Assembly: GCF_012844455.2 (NCBI RefSeq)
Contig: NZ_JABBCQ020000014.1
Coordinates: 62,001-126,000 of the forward strand
DNA length: 64,000 nt
Direction: 5' to 3'
Origin: Comamonas suwonensis
GTDB lineage: Bacteria > Pseudomonadota > Gammaproteobacteria > Burkholderiales > Burkholderiaceae_C
Shown here piece after piece: positions 19,090 to 28,157 of the stretch. The notes beneath the pieces were generated by a model. That model was not told the origin of the DNA and did not search any database. It saw only the letters and a program-made list of their open reading frames with translations. The translations under genes and the position numbers were made by a program. The stretch's first letter is position 1, and the number at the start of each line of letters is the position of its first letter.

Positions 19090-19971
19090 ATGGAAAAACG
19101 CGTACTTTTCCGATCCAGATGGCTTCCCTGGGCGCTGATTGCGCCTCAGCTGCTCATCATCGTTATCTTCTTTTTCTGGCCCGCTGGTCAGGCTGTGCTT
19201 CAGTCATTCCAGATGGAAGACGCGTTCGGCATGAGCACCGAATGGGTTGGTCTGGACAACTTCCGTCAGTTGTTCAGTGACCCCACCTACCTGAATTCCT
19301 TCAAGCGCACCGCCCTGTTCTCCGTACTGGTGGCTGGTGTCGGCATTGCAGCGTCCCTGGGTCTGGCCATTTTCGCCGACCGTATTGTGCGCTTTGCCAT
19401 GCTCTACAAAACGCTGTTGATCGTGCCTTACGCCGTGGCACCCGTGATTGCAGGCGTGCTGTGGGTCTTCATGTTCTCGCCATCCATTGGCGTGATCACG
19501 CATTACCTTGGCAAGCTGGGCTACGAGTGGAACCACCTGATGAACGAGAACCAGGCCATGGCTCTGATCGTCATCACCTCGGTGTGGAAACAGATTTCCT
19601 ATAACTTCCTGTTCTTCCTTGCGGGCCTGCAATCCATCCCCAAGGCTCTGATCGAAGCCGCGTCGATTGATGGTGCCGGCCCATGGCGCCGTTTCTGGAA
19701 CATCCAGCTGCCGCTGCTGTCGCCCACCACCTTCTTCCTGCTGGTGATCAACATCGTCTACGCCTTCTTTGATACCTTCGGCATCATCGATGCAGCCACC
19801 CAAGGCGGCCCCGGCCAGTCGACATCGATTCTGGTCTACAAGGTTTATCAAGACGGCTTCAAGGCGCTGGACCTGGGCGGCTCGGCTGCACAGTCCGTGA
19901 TCCTGATGTTGATCGTTGTCGTGCTGACCGTGATCCAGTTCCGCTATGTTGAAAAGAAAGTGCAGTACTGA
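19090..19971 (+). CDS. ugpA: Glycerol-3-phosphate ABC transporter permease UgpA
   Basis: The 293-residue inner-membrane subunit has six predicted helices and, near residues 190-210, the EAA loop [20 protein letters not shown] that docks onto the ATPase. It starts [20 protein letters not shown], a usual UgpA/MalF-type opening, after the sequence GACTCCTC. It forms the channel with UgpE. Two bases separate its stop from the ugpE ATG, so expression is coupled. Confidence 0.95.
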   Translation: MEKRVLFRSRWLPWALIAPQLLIIVIFFFWPAGQAVLQSFQMEDAFGMSTEWVGLDNFRQLFSDPTYLNSFKRTALFSVLVAGVGIAASLGLAIFADRIVRFAMLYKTLLIVPYAVAPVIAGVLWVFMFSPSIGVITHYLGKLGYEWNHLMNENQAMALIVITSVWKQISYNFLFFLAGLQSIPKALIEAASIDGAGPWRRFWNIQLPLLSPTTFFLLVINIVYAFFDTFGIIDAATQGGPGQSTSILVYKVYQDGFKALDLGGSAAQSVILMLIVVVLTVIQFRYVEKKVQY

Positions 19972-19973
19972 TC

Positions 19974-20822
19974 ATGGTTGATCGCAATCCCTGGCTCACC
20001 TTCATCTCCCATGCCGTACTGATCCTCGGCGTGGCCATTGTTGCCTTCCCGCTGTATCTGGCCTTTATCGCCTCGACGCACACGGCCGATGTCATCGTGC
20101 AGTCCCCCATGCCGCTGCTGCCCGGCGCCCATATGTGGGAAAACTACAAGGAAGCGCTTCTCGGCTCCGGCAAGCTCGGCTCCAACACCAACGTCGTCCA
20201 AATGATGTGGGTCAGCTTCTGCGTGGCCATGATCATCACCGTGGGCAAGATCGCCATTTCGCTGCTGTCGGCCTTTGCCATCGTCTACTTCCGCTTTCCC
20301 TTCAAGATGCTGTGCTTCTGGGCCATCTTCTTGACACTGATGCTGCCCGTAGAAGTGCGCATTCTGCCGACCTACAAGGTCGTGGCGGAACTGGGCATGC
20401 TCAACAGCTACGCGGGTCTGACCCTGCCGCTGATCGCCTCGGCCACCGCCACTTTCCTGTTCCGCCAGTTCTTCCTGAGCGTGCCGGATGAACTGGTCGA
20501 AGCTGCCCGCATTGATGGCGCCAGCGCCATGCGCTTTTTCAAGGACATTCTGGTGCCCTTGTCCAAGACCTCCATCGCAGCCCTGTTCGTGATTCAGTTC
20601 ATCTACGGCTGGAACCAGTACCTGTGGCCTCTGCTCATGACCACCTCGGAAGACATGTACCCCGTGGTCATCGGCATCAAGCGCATGCTGGCCGGTGGCG
20701 AAGCCTCTGTGGACTGGAACATTGTGATGGCGACCGCCATTCTGGCCATGCTGCCCCCTACGGCCGTGGTGATGCTGATGCAAAAGTGGTTTGTCAAAGG
20801 CCTGGTGGATACCGAGAAGTAA
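19974..20822 (+). CDS. ugpE: Glycerol-3-phosphate ABC transporter permease UgpE
   Basis: This 282-residue permease has about six membrane helices and the EAA motif [20 protein letters not shown] near residue 180. The first 20 residues ([20 protein letters not shown]) and the ending [11 protein letters not shown] fit UgpE of the carbohydrate-uptake-1 ABC class. It pairs with UgpA and lies between ugpA (2-bp gap) and ugpC (65-bp gap). Confidence 0.95.
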   Translation: MVDRNPWLTFISHAVLILGVAIVAFPLYLAFIASTHTADVIVQSPMPLLPGAHMWENYKEALLGSGKLGSNTNVVQMMWVSFCVAMIITVGKIAISLLSAFAIVYFRFPFKMLCFWAIFLTLMLPVEVRILPTYKVVAELGMLNSYAGLTLPLIASATATFLFRQFFLSVPDELVEAARIDGASAMRFFKDILVPLSKTSIAALFVIQFIYGWNQYLWPLLMTTSEDMYPVVIGIKRMLAGGEASVDWNIVMATAILAMLPPTAVVMLMQKWFVKGLVDTEK

Positions 20823-20887
20823 TCCTCTCCACCACTGCCCCAACCACCTTCTTTTGACCCATTGAACGAATACCTGGAATACCTCTC

Positions 20888-21895
20888 ATGGCATCCATCT
20901 CTCTGAAGAACATCGTCAAGCGCTACGGCACTGGCAAGGCCGCCGTGCCCGTCATTCACGGCGTGAGTGCCGAAATCAAGGACGGCGAATTCGTCGTACT
21001 GGTCGGCCCCTCGGGCTGCGGCAAGTCCACCCTGCTGCGCATGATTGCCGGCTTGGAAGAAATCACCGGCGGCGACCTGATGATTGGCGACAAGGTCGTC
21101 AACAACCTGGAACCCGCCAAGCGCGACATCGCCATGGTGTTCCAGAACTACGCGCTGTATCCCCACATGAGCAACTACGAGAACATGGCCTATGGCCTGA
21201 AGATCGCCAAGGTGCCTGAGGACGAAATCAAGCGCCGCGTGGACAAAGCGGCCAAGATTCTGGAACTGACCAACCTGCTTGACCGCAAGCCCCGCCAGCT
21301 GTCCGGCGGCCAGCGCCAGCGCGTGGCCATGGGCCGCGCCATCGTGCGCCAGCCCAAGGTCTTCCTGTTTGACGAGCCCCTGTCCAATCTGGATGCCAAG
21401 CTGCGCGGTCAGACCCGTCTGGAAATCCAGAAACTGCACGCCGAGCTGGGCATCACCAGCCTGTTCGTGACCCACGACCAGGTCGAAGCCATGACGCTGG
21501 CCCAGCGCATGATCGTCATGAACGGCGGCTATGTGGAACAGTTCGGCACCCCCGAAGAGGTTTACCACACGCCCGCCTCGGTGTTTGTGGCGGGCTTCAT
21601 CGGCTCGCCTCCCATGAACCTGCTGAAGAACGCGCCCAACAGCAAGCCCGGCATGATTCTGGGCATTCGCCCCGAACACATCGACCTGGTGGAAACCGGT
21701 GGCGTGGAATTCAAAGTGCAAACCGTGGAACTGCTGGGCGCTGAACGCCTGCTGTACGGCCAGGTCAATGGTGAAGATGTCACCGTGCGCATTGAAGAAG
21801 GCAAGCCCTTCCCCAAGCCCGGCGAAACCACCCAGATCGCTGCGCGCGATGACCGCCTGCACTGGTTCAACGCAGAAACCGGTAAACGCGCATAA
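20888..21895 (+). CDS. ugpC: Glycerol-3-phosphate ABC transporter ATPase UgpC
   Basis: The 335-residue ATPase has Walker [10 protein letters not shown] at residues 40-48, Q-loop [12 protein letters not shown], signature [13 protein letters not shown], Walker B KVFLFDEP and switch histidine [12 protein letters not shown]-terminal TOBE region (residues 240-335, including [14 protein letters not shown]) is typical of the MalK/UgpC group and may sense regulators. It energises UgpAE-mediated uptake. A terminator-like hairpin follows 8 bp after its stop, yet two more rightward genes lie beyond it. Confidence 0.95.
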   Translation: MASISLKNIVKRYGTGKAAVPVIHGVSAEIKDGEFVVLVGPSGCGKSTLLRMIAGLEEITGGDLMIGDKVVNNLEPAKRDIAMVFQNYALYPHMSNYENMAYGLKIAKVPEDEIKRRVDKAAKILELTNLLDRKPRQLSGGQRQRVAMGRAIVRQPKVFLFDEPLSNLDAKLRGQTRLEIQKLHAELGITSLFVTHDQVEAMTLAQRMIVMNGGYVEQFGTPEEVYHTPASVFVAGFIGSPPMNLLKNAPNSKPGMILGIRPEHIDLVETGGVEFKVQTVELLGAERLLYGQVNGEDVTVRIEEGKPFPKPGETTQIAARDDRLHWFNAETGKRA

Positions 21896-21902
21896 CCCCC
21901 TT

Positions 21903-21934
21903 AAGGGCCGACGTCTCAGGCGATCGGCCCTTTT
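21903..21934 (+). terminator. Terminator or attenuator after ugpC
   Basis: Arms AAGGGCCGA (21903-21911) and TCGGCCCTT (21924-21932) form a 9-bp stem ending in a short T run. Because the VOC gene and ugpQ continue on the same strand, it may reduce rather than stop downstream transcription. Confidence 0.65.
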
Positions 21935-21960
21935 GCTTGCAGCACAGTACATTGAGGCTC

Positions 21961-22308
21961 ATGCCTTCATTGATCCACTCCACGGTTCCAGTCCTTCCCT
22001 CTCTGAATCTTGCAGAGAGCGAAGCGTTTTACGTCCAGCGACTGGGCTTTGCCGTGCTGCTGCGCATGGACGAGTACCTGATCGTGGCGCGCGAGGGGTG
22101 TGAGCTGCACTTCTGGCCCTGCAACAACCCGGAGCTGCCCCGCAACAGCTCCTGCTATGTACGCGCGGACACCCGCGCACTGCATACCGAATTCACCCAG
22201 AACGGCTTGCCCTTGTCCCCGCCCCAAGCACGCGAGTGGGGCATGCGCGAGCTGTATGTGATTGACCCACACGGCAACCTGCTGAAATTTGGAGAACCTG
22301 TCGAATGA
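21961..22308 (+). CDS. VOC-family (glyoxalase/bleomycin-resistance fold) protein
   Basis: The 115-residue product is a single vicinal-oxygen-chelate unit pair: PVLPSLNLAESEAFYVQRLG at the start, CELHFWPCNNPELPRNSSCY in the middle and MRELYVIDPHGNLLKFGEPV at the end, with the usual late DPHGN(L)LKF motif. VOC proteins include glyoxalases, dioxygenases and bleomycin-binding proteins; the role here is unknown. The ATG at 21961 follows GAGGCTC; a TTG-type start 24 bp upstream is less likely. Its stop overlaps the ugpQ ATG by four bases, so the pair is translationally coupled. Confidence 0.85.
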   Translation: MPSLIHSTVPVLPSLNLAESEAFYVQRLGFAVLLRMDEYLIVAREGCELHFWPCNNPELPRNSSCYVRADTRALHTEFTQNGLPLSPPQAREWGMRELYVIDPHGNLLKFGEPVE

Positions 22309-23078
22309 CCTCCCTGGCAAATTGGCCTTATCCCCGATGGGTCGCCCATCGTGGAGCCGGCAAGCTGGCACCAGAAAATACCATGAGCGCCTTTCGCCTG
22401 GGCGCGCAGCACGGCTATCGCTTCTTTGAATGCGATGCCAAGCTCAGCCAAGATGGCGTGCTGTTCTTGATGCACGACGCCACGCTGGATCGCACCACCA
22501 ACGGGCACGGCATTGGCGGCGAGCTGACCATGGGCGAAATTGCCCAGCTCGACGCTGGCAGCTGGCACTCCCGCGCATTCGCGGGTGAAAACCTGCCCAC
22601 GCTGGAAGCCCTGGCCCGCTGGTGCCTGGCCAACCAGTTGCACCTGAATGTAGAAATCAAGCCTACGCCCGGCCAGGAGCTGAAAACGGGCCGCGCCTGC
22701 GGTGAGCTGATGAACCGCATCTGGCCCCAGGATGTAGTGCAGCCACTGTTCACCTCGTTCAAAACACAATCGCTCAAAGGCGCACAGGAAGTGGCACCCC
22801 ATATTCCACGCGGCCTGCTGGTAGACCAATTTGCCGACGGCACGGGCGATGCCGACCTGCAGATTGCCAAAGGCCTGGACTGCAGCGCCATGGTGCTGAA
22901 CCACGCACTGTGGAACCCCGCACTGGTCGCCAAGGTGCATGGCGCAGGCCTGCGCTGCAGCAGCTACACAGTGAACGACGAATGGGCGGCTCAGCGCCTG
23001 ATCGACCTGGGCACGGACGGCATCATCACCGACCGCGTGGACTTATTCAGCCCCGCACAGACCGGAGCGCACATCTAA
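22305..23078 (+). CDS. ugpQ: Glycerophosphodiester phosphodiesterase UgpQ
   Basis: UgpQ cleaves glycerophosphodiesters to glycerol-3-phosphate and an alcohol, in the cytosol in E. coli. The 257-residue protein has the GDPD catalytic start WVAHRGAGKLAPENTMSAF with its His-Arg-Gly, then FFECDAKLSQDGVLFLMHDATL, with the metal-binding Glu/Asp and catalytic His, and the later LNVEIKP. No signal peptide is visible, in line with cytosolic UgpQ. It follows the VOC gene with a 4-bp overlap and completes the ugp uptake-and-hydrolysis set. Confidence 0.94.
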   Translation: MTSLANWPYPRWVAHRGAGKLAPENTMSAFRLGAQHGYRFFECDAKLSQDGVLFLMHDATLDRTTNGHGIGGELTMGEIAQLDAGSWHSRAFAGENLPTLEALARWCLANQLHLNVEIKPTPGQELKTGRACGELMNRIWPQDVVQPLFTSFKTQSLKGAQEVAPHIPRGLLVDQFADGTGDADLQIAKGLDCSAMVLNHALWNPALVAKVHGAGLRCSSYTVNDEWAAQRLIDLGTDGIITDRVDLFSPAQTGAHI

Positions 23079-23083
23079 ATCAA

Positions 23084-23175
23084 TAGCTGCTAGCGCTTGA
23101 AATTAATCGATTTCAAACTGTTAATAACCTGAAGCCCTTTGAAATCAAACGCAAGCAGCTTCTGTACTGATAGCA
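23084..23175. repeat. Family A dispersed palindromic repeat, copy A5
   Basis: The left arm AATAGCTGCTAGCGCTTG and the right arm AACGCAAGCAGCTTCTG are separated by about 50 bp in the ugpQ downstream gap. The arms are inverted relatives of each other and of the copies at 126-165 and 49671-49766. It lies just before the shared terminator. Confidence 0.6.
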
Positions 23176-23178
23176 AGT

Positions 23179-23215
23179 AAAAAGCCCGTCCACTGCAAAG
23201 TGACCGGGCTTTTTA
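23179..23215. terminator. Bidirectional terminator between ugpQ and the Bug-type gene
   Basis: Arms AAAAAGCCCG (23179-23188) and CGGGCTTTTT (about 23205-23214) enclose a further CACT/AGTG pairing. A/T tracts on both sides let it serve the rightward ugp operon and possibly the leftward gene beyond it. Confidence 0.8.
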
Positions 23216-23260
23216 CATAGGAAGCGTACTCAAAAACGGGCGCAACCCATAGACCTGTGA

Positions 23261-23360
23261 CACCAAGGAAGCGCCGCCGCGCACCGAAGGTGTCGCCCCC
23301 CCTCCCATAGCGCGAAGCGCGTAGAAAGAGAGGGGGAAGGCGCAAAGCGCCTCAGGGAGT
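23261..23360. repeat. Family B GC-rich 3'-end repeat, copy B3
   Basis: This copy contains GAAGCGCCGCCGCGC, GAAGGTGTCGCCCCC, AGAGAGGGGGAAGGCGC and CGCCTCAGGGAG. It ends within one or two bases of the stop codon of the leftward gene at 23362. Internal inverted segments (GCGCGAAGCGCG and GGCGCAAAGCGCC) can form small hairpins. Confidence 0.65.
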
Positions 23361-23361
23361 G

Positions 23362-24345
23362 TTAGTCCAACTTCGTTCCAGAAGCCTTCACCGCAGCCGC
23401 CCAACGAGGTGTTTCGCTGGCCAGGAACTTGGCAAAAGCTTCCGAACCCATGAAGGCCGGGTCAGCCCCTTGCTCCACCATGCGGCTCTTTACCTCGGGC
23501 AAGCTCATGACTTGCTGGAAGGCATTGCTCAGCTTGGCCGTCACTTCCTTGGACAGGCCGGCAGGTGCCAGGAAGCCGTAGAAGCCCACTACTTCAAAGC
23601 CTTTGAGACCGGACTCGATAGCGGTCGGCACTTCCGGCAGAGCAGGGTTGCGTTCCTTGCTGGTCACCGCCAGTGCGCGGACCTTGCCTTGCTTGTGATA
23701 CGCGGCGGCCTGAGGAATGCTCTCCGCCATGAACTGCACCTGCCCACCAATCAGGTCGGTAAACGCAGGGGCGCTGCCCTTGTAGGGGATGTGCACCAAG
23801 TCCGCTCCGGTCGCATTCTTGTACATCTCAGGCACCAGATGGCTGATACCGCCGTTACCGGCCGAGCCGAAGTTGACGCGGCCGGGGTTGGCCTTGGCAT
23901 AGGCCGTGAATTCGCCCAACGTCTTGGCAGGCACCTTGTTATTCACCAGCAGCGCCAGCGGCTGCATGGCGGTCCGGGCGATGGGTGTGAAGTCTTTGAG
24001 CGTGTTGTAAGGCAGCTTGCTGTAGAGCGCAGGGTTAATCACCATCACGCCGGTATTGGCCAGCATCAGCGTGTAGCCATCCGCAGGCGAACGCATGACA
24101 TCCTGTGCGCCTACAGAACCACCTGCACCGGGCTTGTAGTCCACCACCAGTGGCTGGCCCAGCACGCTTTGCAGCTTGTCCGTCAGCAGTCTGGCGTGCT
24201 GATCCAGCGGCCCACCTGCGGGGAAGCCCAGCACGATGCGAATGGGCTTGGTGGGGAAGGCATCGTTGGCATGCACGCCCACAGACATCAGCAAACCGGC
24301 ACCAGCCATCAGGCTGGCCAGAACGGTACGGACGGATTTATTCAT
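23362..24345 (-). CDS. Bug-type tripartite tricarboxylate transporter binding protein
   Basis: This 327-residue precursor starts MNKSVRTVLASLMAGAGLLM, a signal peptide. Next comes the typical Bug core: FPTKPIRIVLGFPAGGPLDQ, PGAGGSVGAQDVMRSPADGY and, further on, KVRALAVTSKERNPALPEVP. Bug proteins are the periplasmic binding components of TctABC-like uptake systems and are very numerous in Comamonadaceae; most have unknown ligands. No tctA/tctB genes lie nearby, so this is an orphan binding protein. Confidence 0.92.
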   Translation of the reverse strand: MNKSVRTVLASLMAGAGLLMSVGVHANDAFPTKPIRIVLGFPAGGPLDQHARLLTDKLQSVLGQPLVVDYKPGAGGSVGAQDVMRSPADGYTLMLANTGVMVINPALYSKLPYNTLKDFTPIARTAMQPLALLVNNKVPAKTLGEFTAYAKANPGRVNFGSAGNGGISHLVPEMYKNATGADLVHIPYKGSAPAFTDLIGGQVQFMAESIPQAAAYHKQGKVRALAVTSKERNPALPEVPTAIESGLKGFEVVGFYGFLAPAGLSKEVTAKLSNAFQQVMSLPEVKSRMVEQGADPAFMGSEAFAKFLASETPRWAAAVKASGTKLD

Positions 24346-24440
24346 TATTTGTCTTCCTTTGGTTTTTAAAACGACTTCTCCGGCGCGAACTGTAGCGGCA
24401 TTTGGATGCGAAAGACACCCTCATTCGGAGCAGAAGACAT

Positions 24441-24467
24441 GAAAAAACGCTTCTCGAAAGAAGCGTT
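24441..24467 (-). terminator. Rho-independent terminator of the Sel1 gene
   Basis: Arms AACGCTTC and GAAGCGTT (24446-24453 and 24460-24467) with loop TCGAAA are followed on the minus strand by a run of T. It lies about 50 bp after the Sel1-protein stop. Confidence 0.8.
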
Positions 24468-24515
24468 CTGGAGTCAAGACAAACTGGCTAAGCAGCCACT
24501 CTCAGAGCAACCCAA

Positions 24516-26144
24516 TCAGTGCTTGGGTTGCCAGGCCAGCGCCTTGTTCTGTGCCTCCGCCACTTGGGCAATCGTCAGCTTGTTGGCTGACTCATCACGG
24601 CGCTTGGCTGCATCGCCGCCCAGCTCCATCGCGGCCAGGTTGTACCAGAAGTAGGCCTTGCCATGGTCACGCGGCACGCCCTGACCCTGCGCATACACCA
24701 TGCCCAGGTTGTACTGGGCAGCGGCATCGCCCTGCTCTGCAGCACGCTGGTACCACTGCACGGCCTTGCCGTAATCGCGGGCTGTGCCCTGACCTTCCGC
24801 GTACATCACACCCAGACGGTTTTGCGCGCCAGAGTGGCCTTGCTCAGCCGCTGCGGTGTACCACTTCAAAGCCATGGCGGGGCTGGCTGCGCCGCCTTGG
24901 CCGTCTGCATGCAGACGCGCCAGATTGAACTGGGCCGATGCATCACCCTTGTCGGCTGCGCGGCGGAACCACTGCATGGCGTTGGCATAGCTTTGCGGCA
25001 CACCACGGCCTTCGGCGTACAGCGTACCCACGTTGTTGATGGCTGCGGCATGGCCTTGCTCGGCAGCCTTCTGGTACCAGACCAGCGCGGTGCCGTAGTT
25101 CTGGGGCGTCCCCAGACCTTCGGCATACACGGTACCCAGGTTGTACTGCGCGTCGGCATGGTTCTGGTCCGCAGCGCGCTGGAACCATTGGGCGGCATAG
25201 GCCGGGCTTTGCTCCACACCCAGACCGTAGAGGTACAGACGGCCCAGATTGTTCTGACCATCAGCATTCCACTGCTCAGCACTCTTCTGGAACCAGGAGG
25301 CAGCCAGCTTGTAATCCCGCTGCACGCCCACGCCATCCATGTACATGCGGCCCAGGCTGTTTTGCGCACGGGCATCGCCTTGCTCGGCAGCTCGTTGCAG
25401 CCACTGAGCGGCCTGCACCGGATCCAGCTTCACGCCCACACCGTCAGACAGCATGGAGCCCAGCTGGTTCTGCGCCTCGGCGTGACCTTGATCTGCTGCT
25501 TTTTTGAACCATTCGGCAGCCGTCATGTAATTCACAGCCACGCCATTGCCCTTGAGGAAGCGCTGACCCAGTTCAAACTGAGCCGTCACATGGCCTTGAG
25601 CGGCAGACTTTTCCAGCCACTGCGCCGCAGTGCTGAAGCTCTGGGGCACGCCCAGACCATCTTGATAAAGGTGCGACAGGTTGTACTGCGCGACCGCATT
25701 GCCCTGCTGGGCTGCGCGGCCGTACCACTGTGCGGCCTCGCGGTAATTTTGTGGCACGCCCTGCCCATTGGCATATAGGGCACCCAGACTGTTTTGCGCG
25801 CCGGCATGGTTTTGGGCCGCAGCCTTGCGGAACCACTGCGCAGCCATGACAGCGTTCTGCGGCACACCCTGGCCGTGGACATACATCTCACCTAGCTGGT
25901 TCTGCGCCTTGGCATCACCCCGCTCTGCCGCTTGCAGCGGGCCGGCTGTAGACGAAACACGCGAGCCCGCAATCGGCAGCGGGCCATATTGCAGGCGGCT
26001 GAACTCAAACTGCGGGCCAGACGTGGCGGCTCGGGAATCGCGCAGAAAATTCATGCGACCTTCCGCACCGGTTTGCGCTGATGCGCTCTGGGCAAAGACA
26101 GCCAGACTCGACATGACCAGCGCTGCGATGGGAGAGAACTTCAT
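24516..26144 (-). CDS. Secreted Sel1-repeat protein with twelve repeats
   Basis: The 542-residue protein has a signal peptide (MKFSPIAALVMSSLAVFAQS, cleaved near ASA) and then about 60 variable residues. Twelve consecutive 36-residue Sel1 repeats follow, each with AQ-x-x-LG near its start, GxGVPQ-like sequence in the middle and AxWFxKAA at the end. Sel1 repeats form alpha-solenoids used for protein binding. The tail ends KALAWQPKH. It is probably periplasmic or exported; partners are unknown. The repeats are well aligned with few insertions, which suggests expansion by duplication. It is a single-gene leftward unit. Confidence 0.92.
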   Translation of the reverse strand: MKFSPIAALVMSSLAVFAQSASAQTGAEGRMNFLRDSRAATSGPQFEFSRLQYGPLPIAGSRVSSTAGPLQAAERGDAKAQNQLGEMYVHGQGVPQNAVMAAQWFRKAAAQNHAGAQNSLGALYANGQGVPQNYREAAQWYGRAAQQGNAVAQYNLSHLYQDGLGVPQSFSTAAQWLEKSAAQGHVTAQFELGQRFLKGNGVAVNYMTAAEWFKKAADQGHAEAQNQLGSMLSDGVGVKLDPVQAAQWLQRAAEQGDARAQNSLGRMYMDGVGVQRDYKLAASWFQKSAEQWNADGQNNLGRLYLYGLGVEQSPAYAAQWFQRAADQNHADAQYNLGTVYAEGLGTPQNYGTALVWYQKAAEQGHAAAINNVGTLYAEGRGVPQSYANAMQWFRRAADKGDASAQFNLARLHADGQGGAASPAMALKWYTAAAEQGHSGAQNRLGVMYAEGQGTARDYGKAVQWYQRAAEQGDAAAQYNLGMVYAQGQGVPRDHGKAYFWYNLAAMELGGDAAKRRDESANKLTIAQVAEAQNKALAWQPKH

Positions 26145-26483
26145 TCCGGTACGATTCCTAGATGCGTGTTGTTACATCAGATATACGATGACACTAACCA
26201 GCGAGCGTAACTGATTCTGATAGCAGCTTTGCTAAGGAATTCCTGAATCGCAGCATCCTCGCCACAGTTTTATGACATTTAAAGCGCCGATAAAAAAGCC
26301 CGGCGATACAGGGTTTCGGGTAAGTCATTGGATGTCAGCGCATGCTCACTCGCAACTTTTGCAAGCTTGATTCTCATCGGAATATCTCAAAACGAACGCT
26401 GGTACAAATACAACAGCCATCTTGAGTCAGATCAAGCTTTCCAGCAAAACAGCTTCACCCAAAGCAGCAATTCGAGCCAGAAC
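26145..26483. other. Intergenic region upstream of the Sel1 gene
   Basis: About 340 bp without a credible gene. It should contain the promoter of the Sel1 gene. A weak structure at about 26290-26320 (CCCG and CGGG arms with an adjoining A/T tract) might end transcription of the small gene to the right. No strong -35/-10 pair was recognised. Confidence 0.4.
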
Positions 26484-26759
26484 TCAGCGCCAGGCCCTTG
26501 AAAGAACCCACTGACAGAAGGCACTTATACCCACCAGAGCGGCATAGCTGAGCATCTTCCCATCGCGCGAAAACAGCCAGAGACCGGCCCATAAAACCGC
26601 TGAGCCCAATATAAAATTGATAGCTGCCTGCGCAATAAATGACTCGGCTCCAACCTTGTTTAACTGAAAAATTCGGGCACAGATCGCCAAACCCAGAGCC
26701 AGGAAAAAAGCGGGGGCGACGAAGTTGAGTAAATGATTTACGCTCGCAACAATATCCAT
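26484..26759 (-). CDS. Small hydrophobic membrane protein of unknown function
   Basis: The 91-residue product starts MDIVASVNHLLNFVAPAFFL and has three predicted membrane segments: NFVAPAFFLALGLAICARIF, FILGSAVLWAGLWLFS and AALVGISAFCQWVLS. A TTG six codons upstream (26777) is an alternative start. No family was recognised. It is divergent from hemA, with only about 70 bp between their starts, so both promoters must lie in that gap. Confidence 0.65.
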   Translation of the reverse strand: MDIVASVNHLLNFVAPAFFLALGLAICARIFQLNKVGAESFIAQAAINFILGSAVLWAGLWLFSRDGKMLSYAALVGISAFCQWVLSRAWR

Positions 26760-26817
26760 GACAGCAATCGTTTCCAAGGCTTTGGGCGCGGGGGATGCCC
26801 GATCCGGTACTAAATTT

Positions 26818-26823
26818 TATAAT
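26818..26823 (+). promoter_or_regulatory. Possible hemA -10 element close to the ATG
   Basis: TATAAT occurs 8 bp before the hemA ATG. If used, transcription would begin around 26829-26831 and the mRNA would be leaderless or nearly so. No good -35 lies 16-18 bp upstream and no extended -10 TGn is present, so this is tentative. Confidence 0.4.
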
Positions 26824-26831
26824 CGCAGGTT

Positions 26832-28139
26832 ATGGCAGTCTGGGCTTTAGGCATCAATCACCACACGGCTCCGCTCGATTTGCGGGGTCGTTTTGCGTTC
26901 GCGCTCGATCAGATCGAGCCGACACTGCAAGGTTTGCGCGCGTCCCTGACAAGCGCCGGTAAAGCCCACAATGCGGTGGAAACCGCCATTCTTTCCACCT
27001 GCAATCGCACCGAGATTTACTGCGCGGCCGACGCCCCTGCCATGGATCACACCATGCACTGGCTGGCCAACAGCGGCGGAGTCGCCCCTGAGTTGCTGCG
27101 CCAGCACTCCTACGTGCTGCAAGACGGTCTGGTCGCACGACACGCCTTCCGCGTAGCTTCTGGTCTTGACTCCATGGTGCTGGGCGAGGCGCAAATCCTC
27201 GGCCAGATGAAGAACGCCGTGCGCGCCGCAGAAACGGCGGGCGCACTGGGCACCACACTCAACCAGTTATTCCAGCGCAGCTTTGCCGTTGCCAAGGAAG
27301 TGCGCTCTTCTACTGAGATCGGTGCGCACAGCATTTCCATGGCTGCCGCCGCTGTGCGTCTTGCCGGTCAGTTGTTTGAAGACCTGACCAAGATTCGGGT
27401 GCTGTTTGTCGGCGCGGGCGAGATGATCGAACTGGTCTCCACCCACTTTGCCGCACGCAACCCCAAGCAGATCACCATCGCCAACCGCACCATGGAGCGC
27501 GGCGAGAAGCTGGCATCCCAGTTTGGCGCCAACACCATGCGCCTGGCCGATCTGCCCGAGCATCTGCACGAGTACGACGCCATCATCAGTTGCACCGCAT
27601 CCACCCTGCCCATCATCGGCCTGGGTGCTGTGGAGTCTGCTCTCAAAAAGCGCAAGCGCCGCCCCATCTTCATGGTCGATCTAGCCGTTCCGCGCGATAT
27701 TGAAGCCGAGGTCAAACACCTCAACGACGTATACCTCTACACCGTGGACGATCTGGCCACCGTGGTTCGCACCGGTCAGGCCCAGCGCCAGGCCGCCGTG
27801 CAGCAGGCCGAAGTCATCATCGACACCGGCGTGCAGAACTTTATGCAGTGGATGGACCAGCGCAACCCGGTAGGAGGCTCTGTTTCGCTGATTCAGCAGG
27901 TTAACGCACAGGCCGACGAATGGCGCGCGCTAGAAATTGCCCGCGCCAAGAAGCTGATCGCCAAGGGCGAGGACATCGACACCGTGCTGGAAGCGCTCTC
28001 GCGCGGCATCACACAAAAAATGCTGCACGGCACCATGGCCGCGCTGCACAAGGGCGACGCCGACGAGCGCGCCCAGACGGCAGACACTGTCAGCCGTCTG
28101 TTCCTGCGCGCCAGCCGCAACAACTCCAGCAAGCTTTAG
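26832..28139 (+). CDS. hemA: Glutamyl-tRNA reductase
   Basis: HemA reduces glutamyl-tRNA to glutamate-1-semialdehyde, the first committed step of the C5 pathway to haem. The 435-residue protein opens AVWALGINHHTAPLDLRGRF. The catalytic cysteine is C57 in ILSTCNRTEIY, followed by VLGEAQILGQMKNA and the NADPH-binding LFVGAGEMIELVSTHFA. The start fits the family exactly, although an upstream ribosome site is weak (AGG two bases before ATG). It is the first gene of the hemA-prfA-(dikinase)-prmC-grxD series. Confidence 0.97.
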   Translation: MAVWALGINHHTAPLDLRGRFAFALDQIEPTLQGLRASLTSAGKAHNAVETAILSTCNRTEIYCAADAPAMDHTMHWLANSGGVAPELLRQHSYVLQDGLVARHAFRVASGLDSMVLGEAQILGQMKNAVRAAETAGALGTTLNQLFQRSFAVAKEVRSSTEIGAHSISMAAAAVRLAGQLFEDLTKIRVLFVGAGEMIELVSTHFAARNPKQITIANRTMERGEKLASQFGANTMRLADLPEHLHEYDAIISCTASTLPIIGLGAVESALKKRKRRPIFMVDLAVPRDIEAEVKHLNDVYLYTVDDLATVVRTGQAQRQAAVQQAEVIIDTGVQNFMQWMDQRNPVGGSVSLIQQVNAQADEWRALEIARAKKLIAKGEDIDTVLEALSRGITQKMLHGTMAALHKGDADERAQTADTVSRLFLRASRNNSSKL

Positions 28140-28157
28140 CGGCGCTCGCCCGCTTTC

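Noticed and set aside
22155..22940. Minus-strand frames opposite the VOC gene and ugpQ
   Set aside because: They overlap two well-supported rightward genes and read as shadow sequence.
24663..25778. A plus-strand frame of 371 codons opposite the Sel1-repeat gene
   Set aside because: It is repetitive only because it mirrors the Sel1 repeats and has no signal, RBS or known domain.
24516..26144. Periodic repeats suggesting a CRISPR array or satellite
   Set aside because: The 108-bp period equals a 36-residue protein repeat in frame; the units diverge in third positions and no spacer-like structure is present.
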